Shown here: positions 38,169 through 46,726 of the stretch, piece after piece
Layout: every line of letters starts with the position of its first letter
How positions within the stretch are numbered: the stretch's first letter is position 1
Assembly (NCBI GenBank): GCA_019359695.1
Contig: JAHHGV010000006.1
Location: 153,653-217,652 of the forward strand
Direction: 5' to 3'
Source: Brasilonema angustatum HA4187-MV1
GTDB lineage: Bacteria; Cyanobacteriota; Cyanobacteriia; Cyanobacteriales; Nostocaceae
Length of the DNA stretch: 64,000 nucleotides
Program-made: the position numbers and the translations under genes
The notes under the pieces: model-generated
The model's input: only the letters and a program-made list of their open reading frames with translations
Told to the model about the DNA's origin: nothing
Database searches by the model: none

Positions 38169-38456
38169 ATGAAGTTTATTTGCTCTGCGAAATCTATGAA
38201 TAACAAGCCAATCCCTCACTCTGACTCTCCGATAGAACTGAGTATTGCTCGTGAACGCCTGCGACAAGCACGTTATAGTTTTAATCTTGCAATCATTTCT
38301 ACCGCAGTGTCTGCTTTTATTGGTCTTACAGGTGCTGGGCTTCTGCTGACAGGAAAAGCGAATGAAGGTGCAGTGACTGCTGCTTGTGGAATGATTGCGA
38401 GTGTCCGATGTGTTGAACTTGCTAAAGATGCTAATGACAGACTCGATGAAATTTGA
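38169..38456 (+). CDS. Cyanobacterial TRADD-N-associated two-helix membrane protein
   Basis: This 95-residue protein contains IARERLRQARYSFNLAIISTAVSAFIGLTGAGLLLTGKANEGAVTAACGMIASVRCVELAKDANDRLDEI with the charged RERLRQAR helix, two hydrophobic helices and a charged end. This matches the TRADD-N-associated membrane domain (CyanoTRADDas type), known mostly from predicted conflict systems. It may start at 38169 or, more likely, at the ATG 38196. It stands alone, divergent from the pentapeptide gene and 270 bp away. Such solo copies often accompany STAND or effector proteins. Confidence 0.7.
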   Translation: MKFICSAKSMNNKPIPHSDSPIELSIARERLRQARYSFNLAIISTAVSAFIGLTGAGLLLTGKANEGAVTAACGMIASVRCVELAKDANDRLDEI

Positions 38457-38462
38457 TCTGTC

Positions 38463-38497
38463 TTAAAAAGGGGGAATCTTAAAAGCCCCCTTTTTAA
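38463..38497. terminator. Bidirectional terminator hairpin between convergent genes
   Basis: TTAAAAAGGGGG (38463-38474) pairs with CCCCCTTTTTAA (38486-38497). The A and T runs at the stem base serve both strands. It lies just past the small membrane gene (plus) and before the end of kdpA (minus). Confidence 0.75.
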
Positions 38498-38571
38498 GGG
38501 GGTTGGGGGATCTCTTTTGCGTAAGTCCTACTGGTAATAAATATCCTTAAGTATTCAACCCTACCCATCAG

Positions 38572-40269
38572 CTACCGTCTAGCTATCAGTTGAAAAGCTT
38601 CGGCTACAGGTCCTAATGCCAGAACTGGCAAAAAAGTCAATACTCCCAAAATCAAAATGACCCCAGTTGTTACTGCTGTAAACAGACCAGTATCTGTGCT
38701 CAATGTCGCGGAGGTTGCAGGTACTGTTTGTTTGTGTGACATACTGTCGGCTAAAAGTAGCAGGACAATGATTGGGATAAAACGTCCCGCCCACAAGGTA
38801 ATACTGGTAGTCAAATTCCACCATAAAGCGGTGGATGCAGGTTGACTATCAGCTAGCCCCTCGAAGCCAGAACCATTGCCAGCCGCAGCAGAGGCATACT
38901 CATAGATAACTTGAGTCAGACCATGAAAGCCGGGATTACTAATACCTGCCAAAGTATCAGGAAAGGCAAGAGTAATTGCACTAGGAATTAAAATCAACAA
39001 AGGATGGATGAGCACAATCACGCTAACCAAGGTTATTTCCCGTTGTTCAATTTTGCGTCCTAAAAATTCTGGAGTACGTCCAACCATCAAGCCAGTTAGA
39101 AACACAGTTAAAAATAAGTAAATTAACAAAGAAGCAGCTCCAGTTCCCATTGCTCCCCAAATAACCTGAAGAAATAAATTAAGCAGGGCACTGAAACCAC
39201 CAGATGGCATAAGGGAATCGAACATCCCATTGGCTGAACCAGTCATGGTGGCGGTAGTAGTTATAGCAAACAGAGCAGTTTGCGCCCAACCCAGCCTCAC
39301 TTCTTTGCCTTCTAAATTCGGCTGCTCGCCAATGATCGCATTTACCAGTGGATTGCCTTGATACTCACCTACAGCAGTCGTCCCAACCAGAACCACAAAG
39401 ATAGCAAACACCATCCAAAAAAGTAGCTTGCCCTGCCTAGTGTTATTGATGAACACGCCGTAGCTATGAATTACAGCCGCCGGAATAATAAGCATGGCAA
39501 AGACTTCCAACAGATTGGAACCACCATTGGGATTTTCAAACGGGTGAGCTGAGTTTGCACCAAAAAAAGCGCCACCGTTTTCCCCCAGCAGCTTAATAAT
39601 TTCAAAGTGAGCTACCGGACCTCTGGCAATAGTTTGCGTTGCTCCTTCTAAAGTTGTGACTTTTACAGGACCGGCTATTGTTTCTGGGACACCCAAGCTA
39701 ATCAACACTACAGCGCCAATAATACACATTGGTAGTAAAACTCGCGTAATAGAGCGGGTTAAATCCACGTAAAAGTTGCCCAACTTTCTGCCGCTCAAGC
39801 CCCGAAAAAAAGCAATTCCTACAGCCAAGCCAGTTGCAGGAGCAACAAACATCAAAAAACCTAAAGCCGCTACCTGGCTGAAATAAGACATGGTAGTCTC
39901 GGGTGTGTAGTGTTGTAGGTCAGCAGCAACTAAAAATGAAACGGTTGTGTGCAAAGCTGTATCCCAAGTAGGTGCCTTTAAATTTGTTGGATTTAAAGGC
40001 AACCATTCTTGAAACATCAACAGTAAAAAAACGAAAATGGCCATAACTGAGTTGCTCACAAGCACGGCTGTTGCATACTCCTGACCAGTCATGTCTTTTT
40101 CAGGTTCAACACCGCAGACCAAATAAATAATTTGTTCTACACGCTTCATAACCGGATCAAGCAAAGTTTTCCTTGCCATGAAAACTTGAGCCAAATACCT
40201 TCCCAAAATAGGACTCAGCACTACTACAAGCAGTAACGTCAGAGCAATTTGAAAAAATCCTTGTAACAT
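38572..40269 (-). CDS. kdpA: Orphan KdpA homologue with altered selectivity-filter loops
   Basis: This 565-residue KdpA homologue has the full helix layout ([30 protein letters not shown] onward). Filter loop 1 should read TNTN (as in the kdpA copy at 51438) but is VAAD at residues 114-117. Loop 2 has NGGAFF with Ala234 for the third glycine. Loop 3 has TGSAN (from Thr343) instead of CGAVN. Loop 4 has AAAGNGS (Gly464) instead of AAANNGS. KdpA normally carries K+ in the KdpFABC pump. No kdpB or kdpC accompanies this copy; the short kdpD lies about 300 bp upstream on the same strand. Function may have changed (different ion, lower selectivity, or regulation). Confidence 0.9.
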   Translation of the reverse strand: MLQGFFQIALTLLLVVVLSPILGRYLAQVFMARKTLLDPVMKRVEQIIYLVCGVEPEKDMTGQEYATAVLVSNSVMAIFVFLLLMFQEWLPLNPTNLKAPTWDTALHTTVSFLVAADLQHYTPETTMSYFSQVAALGFLMFVAPATGLAVGIAFFRGLSGRKLGNFYVDLTRSITRVLLPMCIIGAVVLISLGVPETIAGPVKVTTLEGATQTIARGPVAHFEIIKLLGENGGAFFGANSAHPFENPNGGSNLLEVFAMLIIPAAVIHSYGVFINNTRQGKLLFWMVFAIFVVLVGTTAVGEYQGNPLVNAIIGEQPNLEGKEVRLGWAQTALFAITTTATMTGSANGMFDSLMPSGGFSALLNLFLQVIWGAMGTGAASLLIYLFLTVFLTGLMVGRTPEFLGRKIEQREITLVSVIVLIHPLLILIPSAITLAFPDTLAGISNPGFHGLTQVIYEYASAAAGNGSGFEGLADSQPASTALWWNLTTSITLWAGRFIPIIVLLLLADSMSHKQTVPATSATLSTDTGLFTAVTTGVILILGVLTFLPVLALGPVAEAFQLIARR

Positions 40270-40291
40270 AAATTAGAAAAACAATGATTTA

Positions 40292-40421
40292 ATATCAAGC
40301 CCGGTTGATTAGTTATTATTCGGTGCATCTGTGCAACAGCTTGAAAACTCATACCCGGTGCTCCAGATCTCCCCTGCACTGGGTGCTGTCTTAATCATAA
40401 ATCTTTAACCGGACATTATAT
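40292..40421. repeat. MITE-like element between kdpD and the orphan kdpA
   Basis: The left end ATATCAAGCCCGG (40292-40304) is an imperfect inverted repeat of CCGGACATTATAT (40409-40421; 10 of 13 matches). The left-end extension TTGATTAGTTAT closely matches the element at 35154. Non-coding, 130 bp. Confidence 0.7.
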
Positions 40422-40566
40422 TAAACGTGATTGCTTCTCAGAAATTCTTACTCTGTTCCAGGTAGAGACAAATTCGGTTCAATATTTTTGCTTAGCAAAT
40501 TCTCCACTATGCGTACCACTGTAGTCGCAAGTAGCTACGGTACGCTTTGGATTTGCTTGGTTTTGG

Positions 40567-41739
40567 TTATTTTTCAGATGAGATAATATGGATATCGGTT
40601 TGGTTGAGCGATCGCACCAGTTGGTGAATGAGAGACTCTGTAAATATCGTTTGCCACTTTAAGCGACGAGTTTGACCCAATACTACCTGAGTAATTCGGT
40701 ATAACTTTGCAACACGAGCAATTTCTTGTGCTACGTTCTGACCAGACACTTGCAAAAACTCACCCTTAAACTCTTGGCAGATTTGCTTGCAAGTTTCAAC
40801 GTGCAATGCTTCTACTTTTGTCAGAAAATGGTCTGGATTGTTCACAAACAAAACGTAGAACGGTGCGTTCATGTAATCAGCAAATATAGCTCCGCGTCGA
40901 ATCAATTGCACAGAGTTTGGCGCGCAAGAAACGCAAACCAGTATTCGTTCGTGGATACAGTAGGCATTTGCGCTGACAGCTTTAGCGTTGGAGTTTAGTC
41001 GAGCGGCTTGCTGAATTTCTTTCTTTTCTATGTTATCAGCTACCTGTCGCAGGGCAAGTTCTCGCAGAGCTACCAGGTTGGAACGTTGGAAGAGATTTTG
41101 TATGGATGGCTCGATTTTTTTTGTTGGATAAATTTTCCCTTCCAACAATCGCTCTTCTAATGTTTCTGGCGTGACATCCACAACAACCACTTGGTCTGCT
41201 GCTTCCAGTAAACTGTCTGGAATACACTCCTGCACAACGACACCCGTCATCTGCGTGACTTGATGGCACAGACTTTCTAAGTGTTGTATGTTGACAGTAG
41301 AAAAAACATCAATACCTGCTGCCAAAATTGTCTCTACATCCTGGTACCGTCTGTTGCGCTCTGCTCCTGGAATGTTGGTGTGTGCTAGTTCATCAACTAA
41401 AACAAGCTGAGGTTGGCGGGCAATGATCGCATCAGTATTCATCTCGGTGAAGATTAACCCGCCCTGTTCTATCTTGTTTGGTGGAATCACTTCTAAACCT
41501 TGTGTTTTAGCATCTGTTTCTGGGCGATCGTGAGTTTCCAGCCATCCAAGAACAACATCTATACCATCTTTTTTTTGTCGGCAGGCTTCATCTAGCATCC
41601 TGTAGGTTTTGCCAACACCAGGAGCCATACCAATAAAAATCTTGTGCTTGCCGCGACGAGCAGGACGTAAGTAGGTACTGTTAGAGCAAACAGTATAAGA
41701 ACTGTACATTATTTGCGTATTAACATTGCTACACACCAT
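40567..41739 (-). CDS. kdpD: KdpD N-terminal (KdpD-USP) protein lacking a histidine kinase
   Basis: This 390-residue protein has the KdpD input domain with Walker A GMAPGVGKT at 37-45, Walker B LVLVDELAHTNIPG, and the RRYQDVETILAAGIDVFSTVNIQHLESL block. A universal-stress-protein domain follows (about 260-385: RILVCVSCAPNS...VLGQTRR). The membrane helices and histidine kinase of E. coli KdpD are absent. Short KdpD proteins of this kind are known in Anabaena, so this is probably a natural form. It may sense K+ or ATP and act on a separate kinase. It lies upstream of the orphan kdpA, not next to kdpABGC. Confidence 0.92.
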   Translation of the reverse strand: MVCSNVNTQIMYSSYTVCSNSTYLRPARRGKHKIFIGMAPGVGKTYRMLDEACRQKKDGIDVVLGWLETHDRPETDAKTQGLEVIPPNKIEQGGLIFTEMNTDAIIARQPQLVLVDELAHTNIPGAERNRRYQDVETILAAGIDVFSTVNIQHLESLCHQVTQMTGVVVQECIPDSLLEAADQVVVVDVTPETLEERLLEGKIYPTKKIEPSIQNLFQRSNLVALRELALRQVADNIEKKEIQQAARLNSNAKAVSANAYCIHERILVCVSCAPNSVQLIRRGAIFADYMNAPFYVLFVNNPDHFLTKVEALHVETCKQICQEFKGEFLQVSGQNVAQEIARVAKLYRITQVVLGQTRRLKWQTIFTESLIHQLVRSLNQTDIHIISSEK

Positions 41740-42200
41740 CTTACTTGCTTAGTGTACTCATAAGTTCAAGAAAAGTTAATAATTTATTTTGAATGGGTAA
41801 CAATAAGTGCTCTTAAGACAAGTCAGTCGCGTAAGCGCAAAGCGCACGAATCGGACGTTGCAAGAGCGTCTCCACTCGTGGCGGACATATTGTAAATAAT
41901 AAGTCGGACTTGACATCAGAACGAATCCTGTGGACTGGCGGATGAATAAAAAGTTCAGCAAGAAGAATAAAGGCCTCAGAACTCAAGAGTCACAAGAGTT
42001 CATGAACAACAAAATTTTCATTCTGAAGATAGCTTGTATATCAAAACCATATCTGTAAATAGATACAGTTTATTTGCGATACTAAACATCTATATAATTT
42101 AATATATAGCATATTTTATCTTAAAATCTATCTGGAATGAGATCATTCTTTGAGAGAAAAGTCACATAATAATAAGATAAGAGTTTAAAAAACACTTTTT
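41740..42200. other. Intergenic region upstream of kdpD and the RCK_C-like gene
   Basis: About 460 bp, divergent promoter region. It holds a copy of the CGTAAGCGCAAAGCGCACG palindrome family (about 41830) and AT-rich sequence to 42150. No gene is seen. Confidence 0.5.
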
Positions 42201-42644
42201 TTGGTGTTTGGGTTTGTGTTCCAAGAAAAAGATTTGATTGAACCGAGTCTAGTTGGTGTTTTCATTCAACCTAATAGTACTCTATGTGGTGTTTGTTTTG
42301 CCGATATTCCGTTACCGGAAAATTGTGTTCTATTGGGAATTGTAAGAGAAGGTAAAGTCATTCTAGCAATAGAGAATCCCACAATTTATCCAGAAGATGA
42401 AATTTTAGCAGTAGCTATTCATCCAATGATGACTCCTGCTCTGAAAGTTACTCTTAAGAAAACCCATCCTATTTATTCTTCGAGCAATCAAACATGCTTA
42501 ATTTCAGCTAAGCATGTTGCGAATTCAACAGATTTAACACAAAAAACAGAGGTGTCAGTCGTCAGGAGTCAGAATGCCTCCTGTACGACGCTTGGACTCG
42601 TCTTAGGTTTAAATCCCCACCGTCTATACGATGTTCACAGTTAG
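42201..42644 (+). CDS. RCK_C/TrkA-C-like small protein
   Basis: This 147-residue frame contains LVGVFIQPNSTLCGVCFADIPLPENCVLLGIVREGKVILAIENPTIYPEDEILAVAIHPMMTPALKVTLKK as a compact domain; the IPLPENCVLLGIVREGK and YPEDEILAV parts match the TrkA-C (RCK_C) fold that regulates K+ transporters. The start is uncertain: TTG 42201, GTG 42204 or GTG 42216, with no ATG. The last 50 residues are unrelated and may be read-through into repeat-like DNA (GTCAGGAGTCAGAATGCCTC). A role in K+ control fits the neighbours but is inference. Confidence 0.62.
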   Translation: MVFGFVFQEKDLIEPSLVGVFIQPNSTLCGVCFADIPLPENCVLLGIVREGKVILAIENPTIYPEDEILAVAIHPMMTPALKVTLKKTHPIYSSSNQTCLISAKHVANSTDLTQKTEVSVVRSQNASCTTLGLVLGLNPHRLYDVHS

Positions 42645-42950
42645 TTGAGATTTGAATCTCCATATTCCTGAATCTGTTAGCAGAGTGGGGCGCAGCCCAT
42701 TCTAACTTCTGACTTCTGAATTCTTCTTGAAGCTCTTTAATAAGTTCAGCTTTTGTACACGATTAAAATCATGAATACTTCTTTTCGCTCTACTCATATA
42801 CCTAATACTTAGATACTCCAACCACAGCCTGATTTAGTAGTCAAATTGCAGACATTTACCTAACTTGCTAGTGGTGGTGTGAAGTTACAGCAACCTAATA
42901 GCCTGTAGTAACTCAATTTAGTTACTCAATTTTCAAAAAATCTCCGTATT
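42645..42950. other. Intergenic region before the pentapeptide gene
   Basis: About 300 bp. It has a short heptanucleotide-type stretch (CTTCTGACTTCTGAATTC, 42712-42729). Otherwise nothing recognisable. Confidence 0.5.
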
Positions 42951-43493
42951 ATGATTCCCTTATTACGTCTGGTCATTCCTGGGGCGATCGCCCTTATTCC
43001 CTCCCTGGTTAGCCAAGGTAATGACTTTGTTCGACAACACACGATTCAACAGCTTCAAGAAACAAGGAAATGTCTGAACTGTAATCTATCAGGAATGAAC
43101 TTGTCGGGAGCAAACTTAGAAGGAGTTGATCTGCGCTCAACTAACCTTCAAGGAGTTAATTTGAAGAACGCCAATCTCCGGTATGCAAATTTGGAGTGGG
43201 TAGACCTTCGCGAAGCAAATTTGCAAGGAGCTGATCTTACCGGAGCAAACCTTAAAAGTACATTACTCGTTGGTGCTGATTTGCAGCGAACAAATCTAGA
43301 AGCATCTAAGCTAAATAGAGCTGATTTCAGGAATGCGAATCTCAGCCGTGCAAATCTTGTGAAAGCTTCAAGAACTGACGACATCCAGAATAGCCACTCT
43401 GTCACTTTATGCAAAACAATACTGCCAAATGGAGTGACATCGGGTCGAAACTGTCAGGGGTTGGTGACTGATTCGTCCACATTATCAAATTAA
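42951..43493 (+). CDS. Secreted pentapeptide-repeat protein
   Basis: This 180-residue protein has an N-terminal hydrophobic signal-like segment (LLRLVIPGAIALIPSLVS). The repeat block from about residue 40 to 143 is made of A(N/D)LxG/x units (LSGANLEGVDLRSTNLQGVNLKNANLRYANLEW). CNL and a C-terminal Cys pair (TLCK, RNCQG) may form disulfides. The repeats form a right-handed beta helix. No partner is obvious. It is followed 5 nt later by a doubtful small gene. Confidence 0.85.
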   Translation: MIPLLRLVIPGAIALIPSLVSQGNDFVRQHTIQQLQETRKCLNCNLSGMNLSGANLEGVDLRSTNLQGVNLKNANLRYANLEWVDLREANLQGADLTGANLKSTLLVGADLQRTNLEASKLNRADFRNANLSRANLVKASRTDDIQNSHSVTLCKTILPNGVTSGRNCQGLVTDSSTLSN

Positions 43494-43498
43494 TTCAA

Positions 43499-43834
43499 AT
43501 GAGGAATAATAACACTAACACTCAGGCTCTTCGCCTTCCTAAAGTGTCGAAAGAACTAGCTCTTATCCGACAAAACAAGTTACAAAATCTTCTTGTGGCA
43601 CTAACTCATGTTCGTTTTGACGTAATTACAGTTACTTTTGTGTTGATTTCAGTCGCTCTGAGTGAACCGAGTTTCCACTTAAGTCGAGGTAGAGGCAAGT
43701 TAGGTTCAAACCCTGTGGCGCGAACAGAGCTTCGGAACTATAAGCAAGCTATATCGGCTAATTCTTCCCCAAACTTAAATGAAGCAGAGGGTTTTAACAT
43801 TAAGACAATAATTCAAGGAAGCAGGGGGAAATGA
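43499..43834 (+). CDS. Hypothetical protein (doubtful)
   Basis: This 111-residue frame starts 5 nt after the pentapeptide gene. It has one hydrophobic helix (FDVITVTFVLISVALSEPSF) flanked by basic residues and a low-complexity polar end. No family is recognised. Close spacing favours co-transcription, but coding evidence is weak. Confidence 0.35.
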   Translation: MRNNNTNTQALRLPKVSKELALIRQNKLQNLLVALTHVRFDVITVTFVLISVALSEPSFHLSRGRGKLGSNPVARTELRNYKQAISANSSPNLNEAEGFNIKTIIQGSRGK

Positions 43835-44084
43835 GCCTAAGTACTTGCATTGATTTTGAATAGTAAGTTTAGATTTGATTATGTAACTTTAGTTATCAGG
43901 TGCTGCAGCGAATCGAGCGTGGCCTTGACTTAGAGTCAGCACGGCTTGGGGGTGACGATTAAAGAGATATTGAAGTTATGCCGTTGAGGGTGCTTTCCTT
44001 ACAAAGTTGGTTCAGATGCAGGTACTTTTAAAGCGGCAGCGCTTAAGACAGTAGCGAGTGCGTCTTATGTGAAAATAATGGCAG

Positions 44085-45425
44085 ATGAAAAATTATAACC
44101 GGATCAAACTTCGGGAAATCCTGCGCTCTAGCTACTGGTTTGTGCCGACACTCATGACAGGTGGGGCGATCACGCTGGCTTTCTTCATGCTGACACTTGA
44201 CTTGACAGGCAAGTCTGGACTGATGGAAAAGCTGGGCTTGAAGACTTACACTGGCGGAGGGGATAGTGCGCTGACTCTGCTTTCAACCATTGCTAGTTCG
44301 ATGATTACCGTCGCTGGTACCGTCTTCTCAGTCACGCTCGTAGCCCTCACGCTGGCTTCCCAACAGTTCGGTCCACGAGTACTGCGAAATTTTATGCAGG
44401 ATATAAGATTTCAGTTCGTACTCGGCACGTTCATCGGCACGTTTATCTACTGTTTGCTGGTGCTGCGGAGTGTCCATGTTGATGGAGAGCAACCGTTTGT
44501 GCCAAAAATTTCAATCACAGTCGCCATCCTGCTGGCGATCGCTAGTATCATTGTTCTAATCTACTTCATCCACCACGCCTCAACCTCGATTCATGCGTGG
44601 CACATCATTAGGGAGATTAGTGAGGAACTGGAATCTAATATTGATGACCTATTCTCTGAAAATCGGGGAAATCGTCACCCGGAACACAAGCGGCAACTTG
44701 TTGAGAAAATCCCAACGGGTTTCGACCAACAAGCTTACCCAATCTTGGCGACTGGTAGCGGTTATATTCGGGCAATTGATTACGACCACTTGATGAATAT
44801 CGCCAAATCCAAAGACCTTCTGTTGTATTTTAAGCACCGCCCAGGCAAGTTTATTATACGAGGTAGCGAGTTGGTTAGGATTTTGCCCCCTGAACGTGTG
44901 AATCGAAAGCTCACCAAACAGATCAATCATGCATTTATTTTGGGTAGAGAACGCACTGCGTTCCAGGATGTAGAGTTCTCCATTAAGCAGCTAGTCGAGA
45001 TCGCCATTCGTGCGATTTCCCCTGCTGTCAACGATCCGTTTACAGCAATCCGGTGTATTGACCAACTCAGTGCAGCACTCTGCCGTCTGGCTGCAAGAGA
45101 TTTCCCGTCCCCCTACTGCTACGATGACAACAACAACCTCCGCCTAGTTACTAATCAGGTGACGTTTGCAGGATTAGTTGATGATGCCTTTCACCAGATT
45201 CGACAGTACGGGCGACAAGACGTGGCTGTCACAATCCGCTTGCTGGAGGTGATCGCGACTATTGCTGAGTGCACTCATAACAAAAAGAACCGTGCGCCGC
45301 TGTTGCGTCATGCCAACATGATTAGACGCGGCAGTCACAACTTATTGGAGGAATTGGATCGAGAGGATATTGAGGCACGATATGATACAGTCATCAGGGC
45401 GTTGTCGTCACTAGATATAAATTAA
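44085..45425 (+). CDS. DUF2254 membrane protein
   Basis: This 446-residue protein has four N-terminal membrane helices (about 18-40, 62-85, 105-125 and 140-165). A large soluble domain follows, containing the family-specific ISPAVNDPFTAIRCIDQLSAAL block. That layout defines DUF2254, predicted inner-membrane proteins without known biochemistry. The gene looks more GC-rich than its neighbours, which may mean transfer. It lies in the K+ island, but no functional link is shown. Confidence 0.9.
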   Translation: MKNYNRIKLREILRSSYWFVPTLMTGGAITLAFFMLTLDLTGKSGLMEKLGLKTYTGGGDSALTLLSTIASSMITVAGTVFSVTLVALTLASQQFGPRVLRNFMQDIRFQFVLGTFIGTFIYCLLVLRSVHVDGEQPFVPKISITVAILLAIASIIVLIYFIHHASTSIHAWHIIREISEELESNIDDLFSENRGNRHPEHKRQLVEKIPTGFDQQAYPILATGSGYIRAIDYDHLMNIAKSKDLLLYFKHRPGKFIIRGSELVRILPPERVNRKLTKQINHAFILGRERTAFQDVEFSIKQLVEIAIRAISPAVNDPFTAIRCIDQLSAALCRLAARDFPSPYCYDDNNNLRLVTNQVTFAGLVDDAFHQIRQYGRQDVAVTIRLLEVIATIAECTHNKKNRAPLLRHANMIRRGSHNLLEELDREDIEARYDTVIRALSSLDIN

Positions 45426-45470
45426 ACACTTGATGCGTGAGAGCTATACAGAGGAAAGGCGATATAGGTA

Positions 45471-45887
45471 TCAGCACAGATGATCATCGGTAGATTCCGG
45501 TTTGGTTATGCTAGTCTTAGACCAGAAGTTAGGACAATTGAGCGCGTCTTTCGTTAAAACAATAGAAGGGTGTACCGCACAATTCAGATAATGGTTGTCT
45601 TGAAAATATCGACAGTTCCAACAACGAAATTGTTGGTAGTGGTTGGTAATTGCTTTGCGATTTTTTTGAAACTTCCTGAAATTTGATAGAAAAAGAAAAA
45701 CGGTAATTGCCCAAAGAATGATTAAGCAAATAGGAGCAACCAAGTGTGGGTAATGGGGCATAAGTTCGATATGCGGTTTTGTTGTGGTATTATCTGTTGC
45801 CCTTTCCACTTTGGCTAACATCAGGTTTGTCTGATTAAAACTATTTTCTGTTAATAGATAAAGTCGGAAAAAATCAGAATTATACAT
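45471..45887 (-). CDS. Small membrane protein with Cys-rich tail
   Basis: This 138-residue protein has one strong membrane helix (about 50-70: LVAPICLIILWAITVFLFL) and a soluble C-terminal part with paired cysteines (CWNCRYF, LNCAVHP, ALNCPNF). These may bind a metal or form disulfides. I do not recognise a named family. The start at 45887 is tentative; an in-frame ATG at 45819 (MLAKVERA) would give a shorter product. Confidence 0.6.
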   Translation of the reverse strand: MYNSDFFRLYLLTENSFNQTNLMLAKVERATDNTTTKPHIELMPHYPHLVAPICLIILWAITVFLFLSNFRKFQKNRKAITNHYQQFRCWNCRYFQDNHYLNCAVHPSIVLTKDALNCPNFWSKTSITKPESTDDHLC

Positions 45888-45982
45888 ATTAAAAACCTCT
45901 ATTTATAAGAGTTGTCCATCACCCCTATCCAATGCGTTCAGTTTTGTCAGATGAAGTAAAACTTCAAACTCTCTTTAAACCT

Positions 45983-46312
45983 TTAGAAAGTGAAGGTCGT
46001 TCTGAGCGTACCAATCACCGCATCACTATTGTTGTTGACACTTTGACCAGGATTGGTTAACCAAATGACACCAGGGGTGATAGAAATATTGTCATTGAGT
46101 CGATACTTGTAGAAGCCTTCAATGTGGTACGGTCTATCACCCTTGAGACTTCCTAAGTAAGGTTCGGCACCTGCAAAAACTCCTAAAACGTTCCCTTTGT
46201 TACCTAAGTCTGGCAGTGCTACCCCAACTCCGTAGCTCCAAACTTCACCATCATCATTGATACCAAAGCCTGTAATGTCGCTATAAGAGACAAAACCACT
46301 AGCAGCATTTTT
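45983..46312 (-). pseudogene. 3' remnant of an OprB-like / S-layer-domain porin
   Basis: About 109 codons without a start encode NAASGFVSYSDITGFG, EVWSYGVGVALPDLG, VLGVFAGAEPYLG, PYHIEGFYKYRLND and NISITPGVIWLTNP, ending LRTTFTF. This is the C-terminal beta-barrel end, with a terminal Phe, of cyanobacterial carbohydrate-selective/iron-uptake porins. An in-frame stop (TAG, 46313-46315) lies directly before the fragment and no 5' part is present. It is a gene fragment left by deletion or recombination. Confidence 0.78.
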
Positions 46313-46354
46313 CTATTTTCCTCATACTGTCCCATGTCAATCAATCTCTTGACT

Positions 46355-46726
46355 TTAAGGCTTCATCTTCCATATCTTTTCTAAAGTTTCAACATACTGG
46401 TTCTTTTGAGACTTAATCTTCTCATCAATCTCAGGCGTCATCTTTTCTATTTTGTTTAAAGTTTCAACTTCTTTAAGAAATTCGGCCTGTAGCTTAGTAC
46501 ATAGTTTTTGATATCTTTTGTATTTCAAAAAACATCCTAAGAGAAAACCGATGACCACGAAAATCAAGAAAAATCCTATAAAAAAGCTTGTACTATGGTC
46601 AGTCTGCCCAGTTAACTTGGGTTGGCTAGAGTCAGTCGTCTGGGAAATACTTGCAACGTAAAGGGATTGCGCACTCAAAGTGGAAAGTTTGTAAATAATT
46701 TGCACATCAACGTTGATAAGAGTCAT
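46355..46726 (-). CDS. Small coiled-coil membrane protein coupled to a Ser/Thr kinase
   Basis: From ATG 46726 (overlapping the kinase stop as ATGA) this is 123 residues. It has one membrane helix (FFIGFFLIFVVIGFLLGCF) followed by a charged coiled-coil tail (KLQAEFLKEVETLNKIEKM...). No family is recognised. The tight coupling suggests that it works with the kinase, perhaps as a membrane partner. A longer frame starts inside the kinase gene but is less likely. Confidence 0.6.
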   Translation of the reverse strand: MTLINVDVQIIYKLSTLSAQSLYVASISQTTDSSQPKLTGQTDHSTSFFIGFFLIFVVIGFLLGCFLKYKRYQKLCTKLQAEFLKEVETLNKIEKMTPEIDEKIKSQKNQYVETLEKIWKMKP

